From Coxiella endosymbiont of Amblyomma nuttalli (GTDB lineage Bacteria; Pseudomonadota; Gammaproteobacteria; Coxiellales; Coxiellaceae): a stretch of DNA of 64,000 bases. The notes under the pieces are model-generated. The model was not told where the DNA came from, searched no databases, and worked only from the letters and a program-made list of their open reading frames with translations. The position numbers and the translations under genes are program-made. The stretch covers positions 682,001 to 746,000 of the forward strand of contig NZ_CP064834.1 of assembly GCF_018107685.1 (NCBI RefSeq). Reading direction: 5' to 3'. Positions 53,017 to 60,918 of this stretch are shown one piece after another (within the stretch, counting starts at the first letter, position 1; each line of letters starts with the position of its first letter).

Positions 53017-54783
53017 ATGAAAACACTTACAGCGCAAGGTATTGAAACTTATAAACGGCTGCTTCAAGCGACTAAACAACATTGGAGTATTTTTCTTTTT
53101 GGCATCATCGGTACAATCATGGTTTCGTTGACTGATGCTGGTCTTGCGTGGCTCATTAAGCCTATTATTAATAAAGGATTTATTGACCGTAATAAAGAAT
53201 TTATCCGCTGCCTACCTTTAATTATTGTGTGTGTTTCTCTGCTGCGGGGGATAGCTGGATTTTTATCGACTTATTTTATTAATCGCGTAGCACGGAATAT
53301 TGTGATGGATTTTCGTCGTGCGATATTTAATCATTTGTTGCGCTTGCCTGCTAAATTTTATGATACACATAATTCTGGGCATTTATTATCGACGATAATT
53401 TATAATGTCGAACAAGTCGCGCAAGCGAGCTCCGATGCATTAGTGACTATTTTACAGGAAGCTTCTCTAGCTATCGGCTTATTAGTAGTTATGTTTTTGG
53501 TGAATTCAGAATTGACTTTATTTTTTCTGGTAGTGACACCAGTAATTGTGTGGGTGATGAAGATTTGTAGCACGCGTTTACGTCATTTGAGTACGAGCGT
53601 GCAGAAATCAGTAGGGGAAGTAACTCACATTGCTAGTGAAGGAATAGAAGCTTATAAAGTTATTCGGCTTTATGGTGGCTATAAGTATGAAAATGAAAAA
53701 TTCTATCGTGCAACTAAATCTAATCAGCAACGTGAATTGAAAGTGATTGTAACTAATAGCGTGAATACTTCTTTAGTTCAATTGCTTATTGCTATTCCTA
53801 TTTCGATTATTTTGTTTTTTGCTATCCAACCTGCCTTACACGTTACGGCGGGGAGTTTCACATCTGTAGTATCTGCGATGATCATGATGCTTCGACCAGT
53901 ACGGCGCTTAACGATGGTTAATAGTTATATTCAAAAAGGTATTGCTGGTGCAGAAAGTATTTTCAATTTATTAGATGAGGATGTAGAAAAAGATACAGGA
54001 ACTCGCTATCTATTACGCGCAAAAGGTATTATTGAATATCGTGATGTACGTTTTTCTTATGGAAGGACTAAAAAGTTAATATTGCAGGATATTAATTTTA
54101 GGATTGAACCTGGTCAAACAGTTGCGCTTGTAGGCCAATCAGGCGCTGGTAAATCTACTTTAATTAATTTATTGCCTCGTTTTTATGATGTATCTAATGG
54201 TGAAATTAAATTAGATGGGATTAATATTAAAGATTTTCAGTTACAAGAATTACGAAGTCAATTTGCGTTGGTTTCTCAGCATACCGCTTTGTTTAATGAT
54301 ACTATTTTATACAATATTGCCTATGGTCAAGCAGGACGTATTGATAAGAGACGAATTATCGAAGTAGCGAACGCTGCACACGCAACAGAATTTATCGAAC
54401 AATTGCCAGATGGGTTAGACACCATCGTAGGGGAAAATGGAATACATCTTTCCGGTGGCCAACGCCAACGGATTGCTATTGCTCGTGCATTATTTAAAAA
54501 TGCATCGATACTAATTCTGGATGAAGCGACCTCTTCACTAGATACTCATTCTGAACGCCATATCCAGGCTGCATTAGATAGTTTAATGCAGCGATACACG
54601 ACACTTGTAATTGCGCATCGCTTATCGACAATTGAAAAAGCAGATTGGATTATTGTACTAAAGGGTGGGCATTTGATTGAAAAGGGTACTCATCAACAAT
54701 TGCTTACTTTAGATGGTGCCTATGCAGACTTGTATCGTATGCAATTTAGTGAAGTGCCTATAGCCATGGTTGGAGAAGAATAG
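53017..54783 (+). CDS. msbA: Lipid A export ABC transporter MsbA
   Basis: MsbA flips lipid A-core across the inner membrane. The 588-residue half-transporter has six membrane helices in residues 20-300. The nucleotide-binding domain has Walker A LVGQSGAGKST (371-381), the Q-loop region FALVSQHTALFNDTI, signature HLSGGQRQRIAIARALF, Walker B SILILDEATSSLD and the H-loop in VIAHRLSTIEKAD. The ribosome binding site GAGG lies just before ATG 53017. Its TAG overlaps the lpxK GTG, a conserved msbA-lpxK unit. Confidence 0.95.
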   Translation: MKTLTAQGIETYKRLLQATKQHWSIFLFGIIGTIMVSLTDAGLAWLIKPIINKGFIDRNKEFIRCLPLIIVCVSLLRGIAGFLSTYFINRVARNIVMDFRRAIFNHLLRLPAKFYDTHNSGHLLSTIIYNVEQVAQASSDALVTILQEASLAIGLLVVMFLVNSELTLFFLVVTPVIVWVMKICSTRLRHLSTSVQKSVGEVTHIASEGIEAYKVIRLYGGYKYENEKFYRATKSNQQRELKVIVTNSVNTSLVQLLIAIPISIILFFAIQPALHVTAGSFTSVVSAMIMMLRPVRRLTMVNSYIQKGIAGAESIFNLLDEDVEKDTGTRYLLRAKGIIEYRDVRFSYGRTKKLILQDINFRIEPGQTVALVGQSGAGKSTLINLLPRFYDVSNGEIKLDGINIKDFQLQELRSQFALVSQHTALFNDTILYNIAYGQAGRIDKRRIIEVANAAHATEFIEQLPDGLDTIVGENGIHLSGGQRQRIAIARALFKNASILILDEATSSLDTHSERHIQAALDSLMQRYTTLVIAHRLSTIEKADWIIVLKGGHLIEKGTHQQLLTLDGAYADLYRMQFSEVPIAMVGEE

Positions 54784-55820
54784 TGCTGATGGCTCCACGT
54801 TTTTGGTATCGACCTTTCCATTCTTTTTTTAGTTATGTTTTAAATCCATTGGCTTTTTTATATAGAGGAATTATCGCTATTCGACGATGGATGTATCAGG
54901 TTGGCATTAAAAAAACAAATCAATTTTCTGTGCCAATTGTTGTTGTTGGGAATATTACTGTTGGTGGTTCAGGGAAAACGCCTTTTGTTATTTGGTTGGT
55001 AAATCGATTAAAAAATTGCGGTTTTAATCCTGGCGTGGTGAGTCGTGGATATGGTGGGAAAAGGGGAAAATCACCTGTTTCGGTAACGGTAGGCAGTGAT
55101 CCACGGGTTGTAGGAGATGAGGCACTTTTACTAGTGATAAAAACAAATTGTCCCATGGTGGTTTCTGCTAATCGTTCTGCTGCTGTTACGCAATTATTGC
55201 GAGATTATCATTGTGATGTAGTTATCAGCGATGATGGATTGCAGCATTATGCCATGGGAAGAGATATTGAGGTTATCATTCTCGATCCCAATTGTCGATT
55301 AGGGAATGAATACTGTTTACCAGCCGGCCCCTTACGAGAGCCAAAATCGCGTTTAAAAACCGTTAATTTTGTGGTTGAAAAACAATTATGGCCGCTTGAA
55401 ATTTATCAGTTGAATAATCCAGAAAAGAAAATAAGTTTGAATGCACTAAAAGGGAGAACTGTGCATGCTATAGCTGGTTTAGGGAATCCAAAAAGTTTTT
55501 TTTACCAGCTCGAATTATTGGGTGCCTATGTAATAGCACATCCCTTTCCAGATCATTATGTCTATCAAGCTAAAGATTTCAATTTTAATGATAAGAAATT
55601 AATTATTATGTCAGAAAAAGATGCTATTAAATGCAGATTCATTAACAATGCGCGCTTATTTTGCTTGTCCGTAGATTTAGTGGTTCCTGATCAATTTCAA
55701 CAAGAATTTTTTAAGATATTAAATCTATTGTTTGCTGATTATTCCTACCTAGATAAGAATGACTATCACTTATTGTCCTCATCATATGGCTCGCTCCGTC
55801 TCCGTTCTCACGTAGCTTGA
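54783..55820 (+). CDS. lpxK: Tetraacyldisaccharide 4'-kinase
   Basis: LpxK phosphorylates the lipid A disaccharide at the 4' position at the inner membrane. The 345-residue product has the Walker A-like VGNITVGGSGKTP (55-67), SRGYGGKRG, DEALLL and VISDDGLQHYAMGRDIEVII. It may start at GTG 54783, overlapping msbA, or ATG 54789. The last twelve residues (SYGSLRLRSHVA) are encoded by the left arm of a perfect palindrome, which also supplies the stop codon. Those residues are unlike the family end, so the natural C-terminus may have been replaced. The catalytic part is intact. Confidence 0.93.
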   Translation: MLMAPRFWYRPFHSFFSYVLNPLAFLYRGIIAIRRWMYQVGIKKTNQFSVPIVVVGNITVGGSGKTPFVIWLVNRLKNCGFNPGVVSRGYGGKRGKSPVSVTVGSDPRVVGDEALLLVIKTNCPMVVSANRSAAVTQLLRDYHCDVVISDDGLQHYAMGRDIEVIILDPNCRLGNEYCLPAGPLREPKSRLKTVNFVVEKQLWPLEIYQLNNPEKKISLNALKGRTVHAIAGLGNPKSFFYQLELLGAYVIAHPFPDHYVYQAKDFNFNDKKLIIMSEKDAIKCRFINNARLFCLSVDLVVPDQFQQEFFKILNLLFADYSYLDKNDYHLLSSSYGSLRLRSHVA

Positions 55821-55868
55821 TTTTAAAATCAAGCTACGTGAGAACGGAGACGGAGCGAGCCATATGAT
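55781..55868. repeat. Perfect 88-bp palindrome (two 44-bp arms, no spacer)
   Basis: Bases 55781-55824 are exactly reverse-complementary to 55825-55868, with the centre at TTTT/AAAA. The arms are more GC-rich than the surroundings (GGCTCGCTCCGTCTCCG). The left arm carries the end of lpxK; the right arm ends 28 bp from the stop of nadE on the other strand. The RNA would form a very stable hairpin on either strand, so it could act as a two-way terminator between the convergent genes. I did not see a second copy in the window. Confidence 0.93.
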
Positions 55869-55896
55869 CATCAGATTTAAGAATTAAATTTAAAAT

Positions 55897-57525
55897 TTAA
55901 ATGTCTTTGGTAAATCCTGAAGTAATTGGATAGCGCCGATCTTTACCGAAGGCACGTTCCGTAATGCGAATACCAATAGGCGCTTGACGACGTTTATATT
56001 CATTTCGGTTAATCATTCGAACAACTTTTTTTACAATAGTAATATCAAATCCCGCCTCAGCAATTTTACTGGGATCTTCATCTCTAACTATGTAACGTTC
56101 CAAAATTTCATCCAATATTGGGTAAGGTGGTAAAATGTCTTGGTCCTCCTGAGCAGGTGCTAGTTCGGCAGAAGGAGGTCGTGTTAGAATGCGTTCGGGG
56201 ATAACGGGAAAAATTGTATTTCTATAACGACATAAACGATATACCATCGTTTTATAGACATCTTTCAATACTGCAAGGCCTCCTGCCATATCTCCATATA
56301 AGGTAGTATAACCAACAGCCATTTCACTTTTATTGCCTGTAATTAAAACAATAGAACCTTTTTTATTCGAGATAGCCATTAATAACATGCCGCGAATACG
56401 TGCCTGTAAATTTTCTTCCGTTATATTCTTTTTAAGTCCGACAAATTCCGAAGCTAAAACATTAGTGACGGCATTGAATATGGCACTAATATCAATGACT
56501 GACGTCTGAACATTCAGCGCTTTTGCCTCTGCTTGCGCATCTATAATGCTAATTTCTGATGTAAAAGGAGATGGCATCAATACACCACTCACTCGTTTAT
56601 AACCGATAGCATCTACAGCAATCGACAGTGTCAAAGCAGAATCCACACCACCGGATAAACCGATAACAGCACCTGGAAAATTATTCTTTTCAATATAATC
56701 GCGAACACCTAACACTAGGACATTATATACTTTTTCTTCATCTAGTGGTTCAGAAAGTATAGGTGTTGTTGTCAATAATTTCAATGAGCGTTCAATATCA
56801 AAAATAATTATCATCAATTCTTCTCTAAAATAAGCACCCTGCTGCACATGAGCGCCGTTCTGATCAAATACCATTGATCCACCATCGAAAACTAATTCAT
56901 CTTGTCCACCTACTAAATTTAAATAAATTATTGGTACGTGATATTGATCAGCGTGTTTAGCCAATAAGCTACGTCGATAGCAAGCTTTATTCCGCGTAAA
57001 AGGAGAAGCATTAATACAGGCAATCAATTGAGATCCCGCAGCCATTGCCTGTTTGATGGGATGTTCAAACCATAAATCTTCACAAATTAAAATACCGATT
57101 CTAACACCTTTGATATCAATTACGCAGGGCTGATCTCCTGCTACAAAATAACGTTTTTCATCAAAAACGCGATAGTTAGGTAATTCATGTTTAACATAAG
57201 TAGCTAAAATTTTTCCATCTGCAATAACAACAGCTTTATTATAGTATTTATCCTTTATACAGTCAGGATATCCAACGATAACTGTCGTATGTTTAATATT
57301 ATCAGCAATTCGATGCAATGCTTGATGCACACGCCGATAAAGTGCAGGGCGGAATAATAAATCTTCAGGCGGATAGCTTGTGATGGTTAACTCTGGAAAT
57401 AAAACCAAATCAGCTTTATTTTCGCTATAAGCACGATTTGCGGTGTCAATAATAAGTTGAGTATTGCCTTCAATATCACCAACTAGTAAATTAATTTGTG
57501 CACCAACGATCGTTAATGGTTTCAT
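55897..57525 (-). CDS. nadE: Glutamine-dependent NAD+ synthetase
   Basis: NadE amidates nicotinate adenine dinucleotide to NAD+, with glutamine as donor. From ATG 57525 (MKPLTIVGAQINLLVGDIEG), the family start, it has 542 residues; the frame is open to 57666 but that part is unlike the family. The N-terminal nitrilase domain has the Glu in LFPELTITSYPPEDLL, a Lys in VKHELPNYRVFDE and the Cys in GILICEDLWFEHP. The synthetase domain has the PP-loop VIGLSGGVDSALTLSIAVDA, GTTLYGDMAGGLAVL-like sequence and a YKRRQAPIG end. With pncC broken, the cell appears to depend on this last step without NMN salvage. Confidence 0.95.
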   Translation of the reverse strand: MKPLTIVGAQINLLVGDIEGNTQLIIDTANRAYSENKADLVLFPELTITSYPPEDLLFRPALYRRVHQALHRIADNIKHTTVIVGYPDCIKDKYYNKAVVIADGKILATYVKHELPNYRVFDEKRYFVAGDQPCVIDIKGVRIGILICEDLWFEHPIKQAMAAGSQLIACINASPFTRNKACYRRSLLAKHADQYHVPIIYLNLVGGQDELVFDGGSMVFDQNGAHVQQGAYFREELMIIIFDIERSLKLLTTTPILSEPLDEEKVYNVLVLGVRDYIEKNNFPGAVIGLSGGVDSALTLSIAVDAIGYKRVSGVLMPSPFTSEISIIDAQAEAKALNVQTSVIDISAIFNAVTNVLASEFVGLKKNITEENLQARIRGMLLMAISNKKGSIVLITGNKSEMAVGYTTLYGDMAGGLAVLKDVYKTMVYRLCRYRNTIFPVIPERILTRPPSAELAPAQEDQDILPPYPILDEILERYIVRDEDPSKIAEAGFDITIVKKVVRMINRNEYKRRQAPIGIRITERAFGKDRRYPITSGFTKDI

Positions 57526-58222
57526 CAATCTAATTCCTAAAATAATGTAATGCTGCAACAACTTGCTGCTCTTTACTTTTCGAACACAATAATAGATGAT
57601 AGCGTTGTAGATCAACAAGTAGCACCTGTACCATACTGTACCGTGCAATTCGATTTTGATTCGCATTTCTCAAAAAAATTATGAATTGTTTTTTTAAACA
57701 GCATGGTCAAGTTTATTCATATTCATATTTAAAACGATTCAGTTCTAGAGCTAAATTGTTTCCTTATAAGCAAGCTCCAATTTCCTATCAATTTATTAAT
57801 TTATGCATTAAAAGAAAAAGCGATTACAGGTTTGTTATGTATCTTTAGTTCATTTATGGTAACCGCAGTGCGTATTTAGATAATCGCATTTCGTATACAA
57901 ACGACCATTCCGTTAAGATACAGTCATGAGTTTTCACGTTTATTTGCATGATAGCACGACGAACTTAACCCTATTCTTCTTGTCGTCAAACATTGGGAGA
58001 CTGATGAAAATTATTTGGAAACACCTCTCATCAGAAATATGAATCTCTCCTGGTATTATATTATTTAAAATAGTTATTTCCCACAACGACTTTAAGTGGC
58101 ACTAAATTTAATCAGGTGCTATAATATTACCCTGTTATTAAGCTAATAAGCCGATAGCCCCTTGCTTTACCATCATGCTTTCTTTCTAATTAGAAGGCTG
58201 TTAAGCTGAATTGAGGATGTTT
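57526..58222. other. Gap between divergent nadE and rpsF
   Basis: About 700 bp without recognisable coding remnant. The first ~140 bases are the open but unlikely 5' extension of the nadE frame. The promoters for nadE and the rpsF operon must lie here; I could not fix their boxes by eye. Confidence 0.45.
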
Positions 58223-58618
58223 ATGCGACATTATGAAGTTGTTATTTTAGTTCATCCTGACCGAAGTAGTCAGGTGTCGACGATGGTAGAACGTTACCAA
58301 TTGATGATTAAAGAAGGCAATGGACAAATTCATCGTCTTGAAGATTGGGGACGTCGGCAACTCGCTTATCCTATTAATAACGTTCATAAAGCACACTACC
58401 TACTAATGAATATTGAATGTGATACATGCGTCATTGATGAGCTTAAAAATTCATTCCGCTATAACGATGCAGTGATTCGCAATTTAATTTTAAAACGAAA
58501 TGAAGCAATTATTTCACCTTCAAGCTTCATGGAAGATGCTGAGAAGGATAAAAATTCTCGGAAAGAAAAAATGAAAACGCTCGTTGAAAGAATATCTGAA
58601 ATACCTAAAGAAACTTAA
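58223..58618 (+). CDS. rpsF: Ribosomal protein bS6
   Basis: bS6 pairs with uS18 on 16S rRNA. From ATG 58223 ([20 protein letters not shown]) it has 131 residues, with [20 protein letters not shown] and [11 protein letters not shown], and a charged C-terminal tail. GAGG at 58213-58216 is placed correctly for 58223; the ATG at 58217 lies too close to it. rpsR follows after a 14-bp spacer; priB is absent. Confidence 0.95.
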   Translation: MRHYEVVILVHPDRSSQVSTMVERYQLMIKEGNGQIHRLEDWGRRQLAYPINNVHKAHYLLMNIECDTCVIDELKNSFRYNDAVIRNLILKRNEAIISPSSFMEDAEKDKNSRKEKMKTLVERISEIPKET

Positions 58619-58620
58619 AG

Positions 58621-58627
58621 AAGGAGA
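58621..58627 (+). promoter_or_regulatory. Ribosome binding site of rpsR
   Basis: AAGGAGA at 58621-58627, a near-perfect Shine-Dalgarno sequence, lies five bases before the ATT at 58633. No ATG, GTG or TTG occurs in the rpsR frame near it, so this site decides the start. Confidence 0.85.
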
Positions 58628-58632
58628 TTATT

Positions 58633-58863
58633 ATTTCATATTTTCGTCGTAAAAAATTTTGTGCCTTCAAGGGAAGAGAGAGTCGGGAAATCGACTATAA
58701 AAATATCGATATATTAAAAGATTACACGATGGAATCAGGACGAATAGTCCCGAGTCGTATTACGGGAACTAGCGCTAAATATCAGCGTCAGCTATCGCGT
58801 GCTATTAAGTTGGCTCGCTATTTAGCACTATTACCATATTGTGATACACATCGTTATATTTAG
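58633..58863 (+). CDS. rpsR: Ribosomal protein bS18, with apparent ATT start codon
   Basis: bS18 binds 16S rRNA together with bS6 and is needed for the small subunit. Reading from ATT 58633 gives 76 residues: (M)[16 protein letters not shown], then [40 protein letters not shown] and [12 protein letters not shown], matching the family from its second residue to its end at TAG 58861-58863. The usual N-terminus is M-(A/S)-R-Y-F-R-R, so the ATT stands exactly where ATG is expected. A strong ribosome binding site lies five bases upstream. No frameshift is seen. Gene callers that demand ATG/GTG/TTG will miss it, or begin it at an internal codon. Confidence 0.92.
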   Translation: MSYFRRKKFCAFKGRESREIDYKNIDILKDYTMESGRIVPSRITGTSAKYQRQLSRAIKLARYLALLPYCDTHRYI

Positions 58864-59253
58864 TGCTCTCTAAGCAAATGAAAATTCTAGAGATAGATTA
58901 TTCTAGGGATGGGTTGTGTGTATTGGCCGATAATTTTCGCACCGATATCTCCAATTTAAGTGGTCGTTTATTATTAGTCCTTTTGTTTTGATGATAAAAA
59001 TATAGTTGCTTTTACAATTTACAGAGCCTTAAGGTTTTCGAATGCTATCTTATCATCAACTCGCTATGCCTTTTGCATTGGCAAGAAAGTGATATCGTAG
59101 TGGTAGTGGTAATCGCTGCTACATAACTTTGCTGCTGTACATAACGATAATGTTTTTCAGTGATTACTTCTTCGTTAATTGGATTTTTTATAGATTTTTA
59201 ATTTTTAGGGACTATCATGCGTTAGTTAAAATTACTAAAGAGGTGTTGTGAAT
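58864..59253. other. Gap between rpsR and rplI
   Basis: About 390 bp. A DUF2232-type membrane protein gene lies between these genes in some gammaproteobacteria. I saw no remnant clear enough to call. Confidence 0.45.
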
Positions 59254-59700
59254 ATGAAAGTTATCCTACAAGAAAAAGTGAGCAATCTCGGTAATATTGG
59301 AGATCAGGTAGTGGTGAAACCAGGTTATGCACGTAATTTTTTATTGCCCTATGGTAAGGCCGTACTGGCTACGTCTGAATCCATTGCTAAATTTGAAAAA
59401 CACCGCGCTGCATTAGAAAAAGCAGCTGCTGAATCGTTAGAAACAGCCAAAGCTAGAGCCAAAGAACTGACAGCAAAAGCTTTTAAAATCATTACTAATG
59501 CGACGGAGGAAGGCAAGCTTTTTGGTTCAGTGGGTCCTCGTGAAATTGCCGAAGCCATTTCAAAAAATGGTTTTAATGTTAAAAAACGAGAAGTTGATTT
59601 ATCAGAAGAACCAATTCGCCAAGTAGGTGAGTATGATATTTCCCTTCGTCTTCATACGGATGTTTCAGCTATCGTGAAAATTGCAGTGGTTGCTAAATAG
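59254..59700 (+). CDS. rplI: Ribosomal protein bL9
   Basis: bL9 binds 23S rRNA near the L1 stalk and supports translation fidelity. From ATG 59254 (MKVILQEKVSNLGNIGDQVV) it has 148 residues, with VKPGYARNFLLPYGKAVLAT, a long connecting helix rich in Ala, Glu and Lys, and the C-terminal domain (KLFGSVGPREIAEAISKNGF). AAAGAGG at 59237-59243 is the ribosome binding site; a GTG at 59248 is too close to it. Intact. Confidence 0.95.
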   Translation: MKVILQEKVSNLGNIGDQVVVKPGYARNFLLPYGKAVLATSESIAKFEKHRAALEKAAAESLETAKARAKELTAKAFKIITNATEEGKLFGSVGPREIAEAISKNGFNVKKREVDLSEEPIRQVGEYDISLRLHTDVSAIVKIAVVAK

Positions 59701-60918
59701 CCAGCCTTTTCCTTTTATTGAAGGACACAAAAGGAAAGGAAATAAAAGGGTTTTGTATACTCAAAACGTGGTTACTGCTAAGTGCCTATGCCTTTTAAGT
59801 ATAGACTTAAAAACATGCGTGATATCTTTAATAGCTGTATTCAGTTTCCACAGTCAAATGAGTATTAATCTGCACACTATAAACCACTTGAACAAAGCAC
59901 GTCGTTTCTATAGTACAACAAACTTGAAAGGAATTTTCGGTTTCTTAAGCTCCTTAGGATAAGGTATACCCACTCACGTATAGCATTAATTAAATGAATT
60001 TCTTATGTACGGACAGTTTATATTCTTTATCTGTAGTTACTAAAATACATCTAGCTACTTGAATTTGTCTTTATCTGTCTGGTAATTGCAGAGATCTTGA
60101 CAATACCTATGACCATAAAAACATCAGAAGATAATAAAAGTTTCTTTTCCATAGATAAGTCTTTTAGAATTGGGACGTTTTAAGAGGCTAGTAATATAGA
60201 AGTGATCCCAGGTTATTTATCACTTGCAATACACAATTTGCAATAAATAATACATAATGAGAAAGAAAAGAGGAATAAAAATAATAAATAAATAGAAGTC
60301 AAAGATCTAACAAATAACGCATAGTATATCTAGGTAGTTCATAATTATTTTAAATTCTTAGATTTCTGTGTATTTATTGTGGAAGTAGATTCATAAGTAA
60401 ATTTTAATAAAGAAACCAAAGTGGGAGGTTAAAATCTTATCCATTTTGCGTCTATTTTGAAAGAGCAGATGAGTGTGAGATGATCTTCTTTTACACATCC
60501 CAATCATGTAATACCGCATAAATAGTATAACCTGTAATGAGTAGAGCACAAATCAAAATGTCTGTCTATAGCATGCTGGACGTCAGAAAATATGAAGAAA
60601 AGAGAGTTTCTATGTATCATCCATAACCGAACCTTAGATCAAAAGCTTAGGATGGTGTGGATTCTCAACTTAAAGAAAGCTCAGTATCAAATGTTGTCTA
60701 ATTGTAAGCAAGCATTAATAGAAAAAGAGTCATCATGAGTATGGGCAGCTGCTTCTATTTCTATTAGGCAGAAAATCTTTCTATCAGATAGAAAATCCAG
60801 TCATTTTATAATCTTCGTTACTTTATCTTACCTTTACACATGATAACACATGCAAGTGAACCTAACGAATGCTTGAGAGTCTTCCCGCTATCTAGCGACA
60901 ATGTTACACTAATGCACA
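59701..60918. other. Gene-free gap between rplI and dnaB
   Basis: About 1.2 kb, AT-rich. No coding remnant, tRNA or terminator was recognised. The sequence ATGTTACACT near 60900 could be a -10 element for dnaB but this is unsupported. Confidence 0.45.

Noticed and set aside
57526-57666. N-terminal extension of nadE to 57666
   Set aside because: The added 47 residues are unlike the nitrilase domain start; ATG 57525 begins with the conserved sequence.
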